Under the pieces are notes generated by a model. The model searched no databases, was not told where the DNA came from, and saw only the letters and a list, made by a program, of their open reading frames with translations. From Candidatus Fraserbacteria bacterium RBG_16_55_9 (lineage in GTDB: Bacteria; Bipolaricaulota; Bipolaricaulia; RBG-16-55-9): a stretch of 5,373 nucleotides of DNA. Positions 1 to 5,373 of this stretch are shown here, piece by piece; the stretch's first letter is position 1; every line of letters starts with the position of its first letter. The position numbers and the translations under genes are program-made. Location: positions 14,170 to 19,542 of the forward strand of contig MFGX01000025.1 of NCBI GenBank assembly GCA_001778455.1. Direction: 5' to 3'.

Positions 1-405
1 CGCTGCCACAGCTTCAATGCGGCTGCTCGTGCTCGCCGGATTGTAACCACGCGAGAGCATGTCACGTCGTAGTGCCGTGTGCTTCATCCCAAAAATCTTC
101 GTGCCCATCACGTTGTCTTTCGAGATATCCAGCTCTACATCCTGACTTGTCGCCAGCGCCAACGATCTCACGGTAATTCCGCCGTCCCGAGCGCGCGTGA
201 GCGCAAGCGTGTCCTTTAGGTACTTAAGATCATCAAGAAGCGCCTCGCGCTTGCCTTTGTACTGGCGAATCATCTGGAGGAAGCGAGCGAGCAGTGCTTC
301 TTTCTTCTTTTCGAGAATCTCTTTGCCACCGCGCGCAATTTTCAGCTCTTGGCGGGTGCGCAGGAGTTCGTCTCGTGTTGTCTTAATCGTATCGGTGGCG
401 GCCAT
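1..405 (-). CDS. atpD: V/A-type ATPase subunit D, 5' part (cut by window edge)
   Basis: This is the central rotor shaft subunit, which turns inside the A3B3 hexamer and passes torque to the membrane rotor through F and C. Translating the minus strand from the ATG at 403-405 gives 135 residues with no stop up to the window edge. The family is usually about 200-225 residues, so roughly the last third is missing. The N-terminal signature is visible: a basic helix with TRDELLRTRQELKIARGGKE at about residues 10-29, followed by ILEKKKEALL (30-39). This matches the family pattern of a Gly next to a Leu-Lys-rich helix that begins the long antiparallel coiled coil. Residues 75-125 correspond to the variable globular middle. 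The start lies 6 bases after the atpB stop with only a weak purine-rich sequence upstream, so translation probably depends on ribosomes arriving from atpB. The symbol follows V/A-type naming and is unrelated to the F-type beta gene also called atpD. Confidence 0.93.
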   Translation of the reverse strand, partial: MAATDTIKTTRDELLRTRQELKIARGGKEILEKKKEALLARFLQMIRQYKGKREALLDDLKYLKDTLALTRARDGGITVRSLALATSQDVELDISKDNVMGTKIFGMKHTALRRDMLSRGYNPASTSSRIEAVAA

Positions 406-411
406 GATCGC

Positions 412-1815
412 TTACGCTTCGGCTCCAACGCCTTCGCGCTTGGGCATGTATTTTTCGACGTGCTTGTCCTCCACGCGTCGCAGTTCTCCTCGTGGAGCTT
501 CCGCCAGAAGATCCCAGCCCAAGTCCAGACTCTCCTTCAGAGATCTTGGCTGCGTCCCTTGGTTGATGAATTCGTCTTCGAAACGGCGGGTGAACTTCAA
601 GACGCGCTTTTCAAAAGTGCCCAAACCCTCACTTCCAATGATGGCCGTGAGCTTTTCGAGCTCTTTGCCTTGCGCATAGAGCGCGTAGAGCTGATCTGCG
701 AGCTGACGGTGATCCTCACGGGTCTTCTCTTCACCAATTCCCAAGTTCATCAGCCGTGAGAGGCTCGGCATCACGTCAATGGGTGGATAGAAGCCTGCAC
801 GGTCGAGCGCACGGCTGAGGAGAATCTGCCCCTCGGTGATGTAGCCGGTGAGATCAATCACCGGATGGGTGATGTCGTCGTTAGGCATGGTGACAATCGG
901 CATTTGGGTGATGCTTCCCTTCTGTCCTTTGATGATGCCTGCGCGCTCATAGATCGTCGAGAGGTCGGTGTAGAGATAGCCGGGGTAGCCGCGCCGACCG
1001 GGAATCTCTTCGCGAGCGGAGCTGATCTCTCGAAGAGCGTTGGCGTAGTTGAGCAGGTCCGTGAGAATCACGAGCACGTCGCGGCCCTTATCGAACGCAA
1101 AATACTCAGCCGTCGTGAGCGCCAAGCGCGGGGTTAAGATTCTCTCGATCGTCGCGTCATCAGCCAAGTTGAGGAAGAGCACAGAGCTCGCGAGCGCTCC
1201 GCTGTCCTGGAATTCTTTGTAGAAATAGTTGTATTCCCTAGAGGTAATTCCCATTCCGGCAAAGACGACAACCAGTTCCTCGCCTGACTGTCGAATCACT
1301 TGGCGGGCGATCTGCATGGTGACAGCGTTCAAGGGCAAACCTGGCCCGCCCCAGATGGGCAACTTCTGGCCTTTCACCAGCGTGAAGAGCATGTCGATGG
1401 AAGAGATCCCCGTTTCGATCCAGGCTTTGGGCTGTTGGCGGCAGACGGGATTGAGTGGGCTTCCCGTGATCGGGCGCTCGACCTCAGGGTAGACTTCACC
1501 CAGGCCATCGCGCGGATTGCCCGAGCCGTCGAAGACCCTGCCCAGCATGTCGTCCGAAAGCCCCAACTTCACTATGTCTCCCGTGAAGAAGACTGCCGTG
1601 CTCTTGCGATCGAGGCCGTCGCTGCCCTCGAAGACCTGGATGACGATGGCCTTCTCGCCGACCTCGAGCACCTGACCGCTCTTCTTGCGGCCTTGGCTGT
1701 TGACGATTACGACTCGCTCGCCGTACTTGACATCGGCCACGGGCGACATGAATACGAGCGGTCCCTTGATATCTTGAATCTTTCGGTGCGCCTTGGCGTA
1801 GAGCTCTGTGGTCAT
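412..1815 (-). CDS. atpB: V/A-type ATPase subunit B (non-catalytic)
   Basis: This 467-residue protein is the non-catalytic subunit of the A3B3 head, close to the 478 residues I recall for Thermus B. Residues about 12-80 form the N-terminal beta-barrel, followed by the nucleotide-binding-like domain and a helical C-terminal domain. Diagnostic motifs are ETGISSIDML (134-143), ADDATIERILTPR (218-230), EEIPGRRGYPGYLYTDL (269-285), the ITEGQI motif (326-331) and PSLSRLMN (350-357). In family members the Arg of that last motif, here R354, is the arginine finger reaching into the catalytic site of A. There is no Walker A motif: the equivalent stretch at 156-163 reads GGPGLPLN, without the GKT, as expected for B. 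The wording of that stretch is unusual for the family (see findings). The start ATG is supported by a strong ribosome binding site overlapping the atpA stop. The stop TAA is at 412-414. The symbol follows V/A naming (ntpB elsewhere). Confidence 0.98.
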   Translation of the reverse strand: MTTELYAKAHRKIQDIKGPLVFMSPVADVKYGERVVIVNSQGRKKSGQVLEVGEKAIVIQVFEGSDGLDRKSTAVFFTGDIVKLGLSDDMLGRVFDGSGNPRDGLGEVYPEVERPITGSPLNPVCRQQPKAWIETGISSIDMLFTLVKGQKLPIWGGPGLPLNAVTMQIARQVIRQSGEELVVVFAGMGITSREYNYFYKEFQDSGALASSVLFLNLADDATIERILTPRLALTTAEYFAFDKGRDVLVILTDLLNYANALREISSAREEIPGRRGYPGYLYTDLSTIYERAGIIKGQKGSITQMPIVTMPNDDITHPVIDLTGYITEGQILLSRALDRAGFYPPIDVMPSLSRLMNLGIGEEKTREDHRQLADQLYALYAQGKELEKLTAIIGSEGLGTFEKRVLKFTRRFEDEFINQGTQPRSLKESLDLGWDLLAEAPRGELRRVEDKHVEKYMPKREGVGAEA

Positions 1816-1822
1816 CTCTCAT

Positions 1823-1831
1823 CCTCTCCTT
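1823..1831 (-). promoter_or_regulatory. Ribosome binding site of atpB, overlapping the atpA stop codon
   Basis: On the minus strand the sequence is TAAGGAGAGG followed by ATGAGAG and then the atpB ATG at 1813-1815. The TAA is the atpA stop (1830-1832), and its last two As are part of the AAGGAG core, which sits 10 bases before the start. The second purine run, AGAGG, is nearer to it. An out-of-frame ATG at 1820-1822 lies between the two; only the 1815 start gives the B protein. A terminating ribosome would cover this site, which suggests re-initiation coupling of A and B, needed in equal copies. Confidence 0.8.
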
Positions 1832-3599
1832 ATGCGCTCTGTACAACGCCTTCTTGGGCGAGTTCTTTGAGTGCTGCTTCGCACTGAACCTCAAAGTTGT
1901 CGTTCGGGAAGTACCTCATCTTCGAGATCTTCTCCCAACCCGGCAATTTGAGAACGTCACTGTACGGCATCTTGCCCAGCAGCGATTGGCACTGCGCATA
2001 GAATGTCGTGATCGCCTTCATCATGTAAAAAGCCTTCTTGGGCGGGCAGTACGCTTCGATCTCATGGAAAGCGCTCTGTCTTAAGAAGTCATCGCGCACG
2101 GTTCGGGCGACGTCCAGCAGGAGCTTGTCTGGGTCGCTCAGGGACTCCTTTCCGACCAGCTGGACGATTTTGTTCATTTCATCTTCCTTCTGGAGGATCT
2201 CCATGAGCTCGGTGCGCATGGTGAGAAATTCTTCGCTGAGTTCGCTCACATACCAGTCTCGCAGCGCATCCAGATAGAGCGAATAACTCGTGAGCCAGTT
2301 GATCGCGGGGAAGTGACGACTGTACGCAAGCCGGGCGTCCAGTCCCCAGAACGCCCCCGCGATTCTTAGCGAGTTCTGTGTGACAGGTTCTGAAAAATCC
2401 CCACCGGGGGGCGAGACGGCTCCAATCACGGTTACTGAGCCCTCACGGGAATCGGAAGGCTTCACGCCTTCGGGTGTTCCACGGCCCATGCAGATGACTC
2501 GTCCGCTTCGCTCATAGAACTCGGCCACGCGGCTGGCAAGATACGGCGGATAACCCTCTTCGCCGGGCATCTCCCCCAGGCGCCCCGAGATCTCTCTCAG
2601 CGCCTCGGCCCAACGTGAAGTCGAGTCAGCGAAGAGCGCCACATCGTAGCCCATATCGCGATAATACTCCGCCAGCGTAATGCCCGTATAAATGGAGGTC
2701 TCGCGCGCAGCCACAGGCATATTGGACGTGTTGGCGACCAAGATCGTCCGGTTCATCAAGGGCGCACCGGTGCGCGGGTCTTCGAGATGAGGGAACTCCG
2801 TCAGTACCTCCGTCATCTCGTTGCCGCGCTCACCGCAGCCAATGTAGACGACGATATCAGCATCGGACCACTTGGCCAGCGACTGCTGCATGACGGTCTT
2901 GCCGCTACCGAAGGGTCCGGGGATGATCGCGTTTCCCCCCTTGGGCACAGGGAAGAAGACGTCGAAGATGCGTTGACCGCTCACCAGGGGGAGGCTCGTG
3001 GGGACCTTGCGCTGAGCTGGCCTGGGGCGACGAATCGGCCATGACTGGACCATCTTGAGCGGCACCCCATCTTTTAGCAGCCCCACAGCCTCTTCAATGG
3101 TGTAATCGCCCTCTTTGATCTGTGCGATCACGCCCGAGACGCTCTCGGGAATCATGACGTAGTGTTTGATGGTAGGGCTCTCTTGCACCCAGCCTATGAT
3201 GTCGCCATAGGAGACGGAATCTCCGACTTTGACTGTGGGGATGAAGTGCCACTTCTTATTCTTAGCGAGTGGATCACCCGTGGCGCCGCGGGCAATAAAA
3301 TTCCCCGTCAGGTCGCGGAGAATCTCCAGAGGCCGCTGAATCCCATCGTACGTCATACCCAAGAGCCCTGGACCCAACTGAGCCAAGAATGGCCTGCCAT
3401 CGCTCTTGACGGGCTCGCCTACAGTCAGCCCATCCGTCTCCTCGTAGACCTGAATCGAGATCTCTTCACCCTTGACCTCGATGACCTCTCCCAGAAGTCC
3501 CAGATCTCCGACTTGTACCAAATCTCTGATCTTGATCCCTTCCATGCCCCTGGCGCGCACCACAGGGCCGGAGATTCGTGAGATCTTTCCCTGAATCAT
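1830..3599 (-). CDS. atpA: V/A-type ATPase subunit A (catalytic)
   Basis: This 589-residue protein is the catalytic ATP-binding subunit of the A3B3 head; the Thermus homologue is about 578 residues. Order of parts: N-terminal beta-barrel (about 1-70), the bulge or non-homologous region typical of V/A-type A subunits and absent from F-type beta (about 110-190), the nucleotide-binding domain and a helical C-terminal domain. The Walker A motif GPFGSGKT is at 228-235 (K234, T235). GCGERGNEM (254-262) holds the presumed catalytic glutamate E257. The Walker B strand and following helix run ALFADSTSRWAEALREISGR (321-340), then the GEEGYPPYLASR motif. SPPGGDFSEPVTQ (396-408) and HFPAINW (429-435) are further family signatures. 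S232 and T235 fall at the same numbers as the Thermus residues linked to MgADP inhibition. Residues 371-387 form a longer loop than in Thermus. The ATG overlaps the atpF stop as ATGA and is preceded by GGAGGGAG. Also called ntpA. Confidence 0.99.
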   Translation of the reverse strand: MIQGKISRISGPVVRARGMEGIKIRDLVQVGDLGLLGEVIEVKGEEISIQVYEETDGLTVGEPVKSDGRPFLAQLGPGLLGMTYDGIQRPLEILRDLTGNFIARGATGDPLAKNKKWHFIPTVKVGDSVSYGDIIGWVQESPTIKHYVMIPESVSGVIAQIKEGDYTIEEAVGLLKDGVPLKMVQSWPIRRPRPAQRKVPTSLPLVSGQRIFDVFFPVPKGGNAIIPGPFGSGKTVMQQSLAKWSDADIVVYIGCGERGNEMTEVLTEFPHLEDPRTGAPLMNRTILVANTSNMPVAARETSIYTGITLAEYYRDMGYDVALFADSTSRWAEALREISGRLGEMPGEEGYPPYLASRVAEFYERSGRVICMGRGTPEGVKPSDSREGSVTVIGAVSPPGGDFSEPVTQNSLRIAGAFWGLDARLAYSRHFPAINWLTSYSLYLDALRDWYVSELSEEFLTMRTELMEILQKEDEMNKIVQLVGKESLSDPDKLLLDVARTVRDDFLRQSAFHEIEAYCPPKKAFYMMKAITTFYAQCQSLLGKMPYSDVLKLPGWEKISKMRYFPNDNFEVQCEAALKELAQEGVVQSA

Positions 3600-3907
3600 T
3601 CGCTCTCTCCCTCCACATAGATCTTTTGTCCTAGATAACGCAGGGTCAGTTCATCGATGTAGGATCCCTCACGCTGGACTTCTTCTGCGGGAAACGAGGC
3701 GACCATGGGCAGATCTCGTCCCGCGAAGGCCTTCTCAAACGGCTCCATATAGCGCTCATCCACGAGCACGATGCCCGCTTCCGGCATCTCAAAAACCTCT
3801 TGTATGATCTGGCTCACATTGCGCTCTTCGTTGAGTTCAAAGACGGCAATCCCCGCAAGCCGGAAGCCGTCCGCTAGATCGCTTGTGACCACAATGACAG
3901 GCTTCAC
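3596..3907 (-). CDS. atpF: V/A-type ATPase subunit F (GTG start)
   Basis: This small rotor subunit binds D in the central shaft and, in studied relatives, modulates ATPase activity. Starting from the GTG at 3905-3907 gives 103 residues, matching the roughly 104 residues of Thermus F. The Rossmann-like fold expected of F is visible: a first beta strand at about residues 3-8 (PVIVVT), the family motif GFRLAGI (14-20), a second strand GIVLVDE (45-51), and LPMVASFP (66-73), which begins the segment before the C-terminal helix. The frame stays open upstream to an ATG at 3953-3955, but those 16 extra residues are Arg/Gly-rich, unlike F, and lie inside atpC; the GTG is preceded by GAGGGG. The GTG overlaps the atpC stop (GTGA), and the stop overlaps the atpA start (ATGA). 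Equivalent to ntpG of Enterococcus; unrelated to F-type subunit b, also called atpF. Confidence 0.93.
   Translation of the reverse strand: MKPVIVVTSDLADGFRLAGIAVFELNEERNVSQIIQEVFEMPEAGIVLVDERYMEPFEKAFAGRDLPMVASFPAEEVQREGSYIDELTLRYLGQKIYVEGESE
3607..3614 (-). promoter_or_regulatory. Ribosome binding site of atpA, inside the atpF 3' end
   Basis: The minus strand reads GGAGGGAG ending 7 bases before the atpA ATG at 3597-3599, with the GGAGG core 10 bases away. The site lies within the last atpF codons. It supports the ATG that overlaps the atpF stop (ATGA, 3596-3599) as the true atpA start; the encoded MIQGKISRISGPVV is a normal beginning for the family. Confidence 0.75.
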
Positions 3908-4986
3908 ACCGCACCCCTCACTGCCCCTCGTTCGGGCATCATTCCCTCGACCCAAATGAGACGCTTGTCAACCTCTTCCCACGGCGCTTTTCGCCAATGG
4001 CCCATGGCAATCACGCGCAGATTGGTCACTTCCACATTCACCCGCCAAATGTAGGCGGAAGCCAGATGAATATCGAAGAGTCGCCCGGGATCCAGTCTGC
4101 AATTCTCCTGATAGAGCAGGTCTTCCAAGCGCTCCTGGAAGTCATTCGCTGTAATCGTTTCCTCGATCTCGCCCAATCGCTTTTGGTAATACGTGCCTGA
4201 TAGCTTGCGCACGAATGAAGGTTTGTCGGGACTGCTCAGCAGATCTCTCACGAACTCTTCGTCGAGGCGCTCGCCGCCTTTCAGAATATATCTGTACTTC
4301 TCCTCGGACTCGACCCCGGCTTCCACCACGCGGAAGGCATACTCCAGGTTTTGGATGTCCGTCTCGGTGCAGAGGAGTTGGCGGACGAGAACAGCGTTCT
4401 CATCCCCAAGGGATTGGAGAGTCTGGCGCGAGCCTTGGAAGTAGAACGAATCGATTGCGCTCTCCAGAACGGCGAGTTTCCCGCTGGCTTCGTATTCGGC
4501 GTACGTTGCGGAAAGAGGCTTGTAGTAGCGATTGCCTACGCTGAGCAAATAATCAATTACGGCACTGATCCCATCGCGCTTCAGGAGTTCGCCATAAAAC
4601 GCCGTGGGGTAGAGAATCGTGGGAAACAGACTGAGAGCCGTCTCCTCCGGATCGGCCTCCACGTGAAAGCCCCTCAAAATTGTCTTCAAATTGAAGACTT
4701 CGAAGCGCTCGAGCAAGACACGCATAAGAATCCTTGCATCGTCAAAGGCCATGCGAAAGAGCTTGCTGAAGACGCGCTGCACATGCTGGACGAGGGCGTT
4801 CTCAATGAGAGCGTAACCCGAGTATTCCAAAGAGCTCGTCTCGATCTCTGGCCCGTAGTCGGTCTCGGCCAAAGCGTGGATCATCTCTTCGAGGTCGCGA
4901 AGCTCGATGAGCGATTTGAACTGCTGGGGAGTGAGCAGTCTCATCTTCATGAAGCGCAGCCGCGTATTCAGATACTCGTAGGACAT
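3904..4986 (-). CDS. atpC: V/A-type ATPase subunit C (rotor funnel; equivalent of eukaryotic subunit d)
   Basis: This 360-residue soluble subunit has no membrane segment or signal peptide. In the family it caps the membrane rotor ring as a funnel and receives the D-F shaft, so it links catalysis to ion movement. The N-terminus YEYLNTRLRFMKMRLL (3-18) is typical. The known internal threefold repeat can be seen as three helices with an Asn-Leu core: FEVFNLKTILRG (95-106), TDIQNLEYAFRV (209-220) and VEVTNLRVIAMG (318-329). LKGGERLDEEFV (235-246) matches the conserved KGG segment after repeat two. The protein is longer than the 322 residues I recall for Thermus C, partly through a C-terminal tail (about 336-360) ending in a Gly/Ala/Arg/Val-rich stretch that also holds the atpF ribosome binding site. 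The ATG is 3 bases after the atpE stop, preceded by GGATGAG, a weak ribosome binding site, which suggests coupling to atpE. Also called ntpC. Confidence 0.95.
   Translation of the reverse strand: MSYEYLNTRLRFMKMRLLTPQQFKSLIELRDLEEMIHALAETDYGPEIETSSLEYSGYALIENALVQHVQRVFSKLFRMAFDDARILMRVLLERFEVFNLKTILRGFHVEADPEETALSLFPTILYPTAFYGELLKRDGISAVIDYLLSVGNRYYKPLSATYAEYEASGKLAVLESAIDSFYFQGSRQTLQSLGDENAVLVRQLLCTETDIQNLEYAFRVVEAGVESEEKYRYILKGGERLDEEFVRDLLSSPDKPSFVRKLSGTYYQKRLGEIEETITANDFQERLEDLLYQENCRLDPGRLFDIHLASAYIWRVNVEVTNLRVIAMGHWRKAPWEEVDKRLIWVEGMMPERGAVRGAV
3914..3919 (-). promoter_or_regulatory. Ribosome binding site deciding the atpF GTG start
   Basis: The minus strand reads GAGGGG, then six bases, then the GTG at 3905-3907. 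This spacing fits a Shine-Dalgarno sequence and favours the GTG over the ATG 48 bases upstream. The site lies within the last codons of atpC, so initiation probably benefits from ribosomes finishing atpC. Confidence 0.65.
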
Positions 4987-4989
4987 TTC

Positions 4990-5373
4990 TCATCCAGATC
5001 GGTCAAAGAGTGCTTCTCTCAGCTCAGGGCGGAAATGCTGCCTGAGGTTCGCGATGCGCGTCTCCAAGCGATTATCCACCAGCAGGTCGCCGCGTTGGTT
5101 CGTAGCGATGAACCCTCCGAGCGTCTTGATCTTCTCCCCGATGGTGTGAGCGGTGCCCTTAAGAAGCTCCCTCACGAGCGTCTCGTCTTGAGGATCAATC
5201 TGAAGCACAAGAGGACCGGGGATCTCGCGTTCGGCCTCCTTCAGGCAGTGAGCGAGAAGCGCCCGGTACTTTTCTTGATCGGAGCGCAAGCCCATCACGT
5301 CTTTGGAGAGTTGCTCGAAGATCCTCTCGGCTGCCTGTCCTTTGGCGCGTAGCACCGCTTCGCGCGCGCGGGC
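4990..5373 (-). CDS. atpE: V/A-type ATPase subunit E, 3' part (cut by window edge)
   Basis: This is the C-terminal 127 residues of the peripheral stalk subunit E, which pairs with G/H as a stator and anchors to the top of the A3B3 head. The frame is open to the window edge. The GTG at 5353-5355 is internal, because the upstream codons continue the helical ARAREA pattern. With about 185-200 residues usual for the family, some 60-75 N-terminal coiled-coil residues are missing. What remains is the end of the long charged helix (about 1-50) and the globular head-binding domain: strand GPLVLQIDP (53-61), helix DETLVRELL (63-71), then LGGFIATNQRGDLLVDNRLE (85-104). That last piece matches the family pattern of a Gly-Gly hydrophobic strand, a Gly turn and an Asn-Leu-Glu segment. 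The C-terminus LREALFDRSG is also typical. Identification rests on this pattern plus position directly upstream of atpC. Also called ntpE. Confidence 0.88.
   Translation of the reverse strand, partial: ARAREAVLRAKGQAAERIFEQLSKDVMGLRSDQEKYRALLAHCLKEAEREIPGPLVLQIDPQDETLVRELLKGTAHTIGEKIKTLGGFIATNQRGDLLVDNRLETRIANLRQHFRPELREALFDRSG

Noticed and set aside
197..759. Overlapping plus-strand frames of 160 and 136 codons opposite atpD and atpB.
   Set aside because: The Ser/Arg-rich composition and position opposite coiled-coil and helical coding DNA mark them as shadows; there is no supporting ribosome binding site or domain.
1300..1887. A 195-codon plus-strand reading frame opposite atpB and its start region.
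   Set aside because: It is antisense to highly conserved B coding sequence; its protein is Asp/Leu/Ala-rich, as expected from the complement of Lys/Glu-rich codons, with no family resemblance.
1496..1894. A 132-codon minus-strand frame overlapping the start of atpB in another frame, using the ATG at 1892-1894.
   Set aside because: It is a frame-shifted reading of atpA/atpB DNA giving an Arg-rich, low-complexity protein. The adjacent ribosome binding site serves the atpB start.
2455..2471. GAAGGC...GCCTTC inverted repeat with a 5-base loop, considered as an intrinsic terminator.
   Set aside because: It lies in the middle of the conserved atpA coding region, the stem is only 6 pairs and no T-run follows on either strand.
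3908..3955. An upstream ATG start for atpF giving 119 residues.
   Set aside because: The extra 16 residues are not F-like and overlap atpC; the GTG with GAGGGG six bases upstream gives the normal family length.
4351..5352. A 333-codon plus-strand reading frame running across atpC and atpE, the longest antisense frame in the window.
   Set aside because: It is exactly antisense to two well-recognised genes, shows no recognisable domain, and spans their junction. A shadow of the codon bias in a GC-rich gene explains it.

Overview
The window is a fragment of one operon, read entirely on the minus strand. It encodes the soluble and stalk part of a V/A-type (archaeal/vacuolar-like) rotary ATPase. 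In transcription order, from high to low coordinates, the genes are subunit E (5' part cut by the window edge), C, F, A, B and D (3' part cut by the other edge). The order E-C-F-A-B-D is the classic arrangement of Thermus, many other V-ATPase-bearing bacteria, and archaea. Nearly every base is coding, and no gap exceeds 14 bases, so there is no room for an internal promoter, an RNA gene or a mobile element. No CRISPR array, tRNA, insertion sequence or terminator was seen.

Layout: atpE 3' part (4990-5373), 3-base gap, atpC (3904-4986), GTGA overlap, atpF (3596-3907, GTG start), ATGA overlap, atpA (1830-3599), 14-base gap with a strong ribosome binding site that begins inside the atpA stop codon, atpB (412-1815), 6-base gap, atpD 5' part (1-405). 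The tight packing suggests one polycistronic mRNA with translational coupling.

How the parts work together: A and B alternate in a hexamer in which A carries the catalytic nucleotide site and B is the non-catalytic partner that supplies an arginine finger. D and F form the central rotor shaft, C is the funnel that joins the shaft to the membrane rotor ring, and E is half of the peripheral stator stalk. The partner stalk subunit (G/H), the membrane stator (I/a) and the proteolipid ring (K/L/c) are not in the window. They would be expected upstream of E, beyond coordinate 5373. Without them, neither the coupling ion (H+ or Na+) nor the preferred direction (ATP synthesis or ion pumping) can be read here.

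Organism: most likely a bacterium with moderately high GC (mid-50s percent by eye) and clear Shine-Dalgarno sequences. The A and B sequences resemble canonical-length bacterial V/A-ATPases of the Thermus/clostridial kind. An archaeal source is not excluded by gene order alone. I cannot name the taxon. I found no previously undescribed system: this is a conserved housekeeping locus with a few modest sequence peculiarities, listed under findings.
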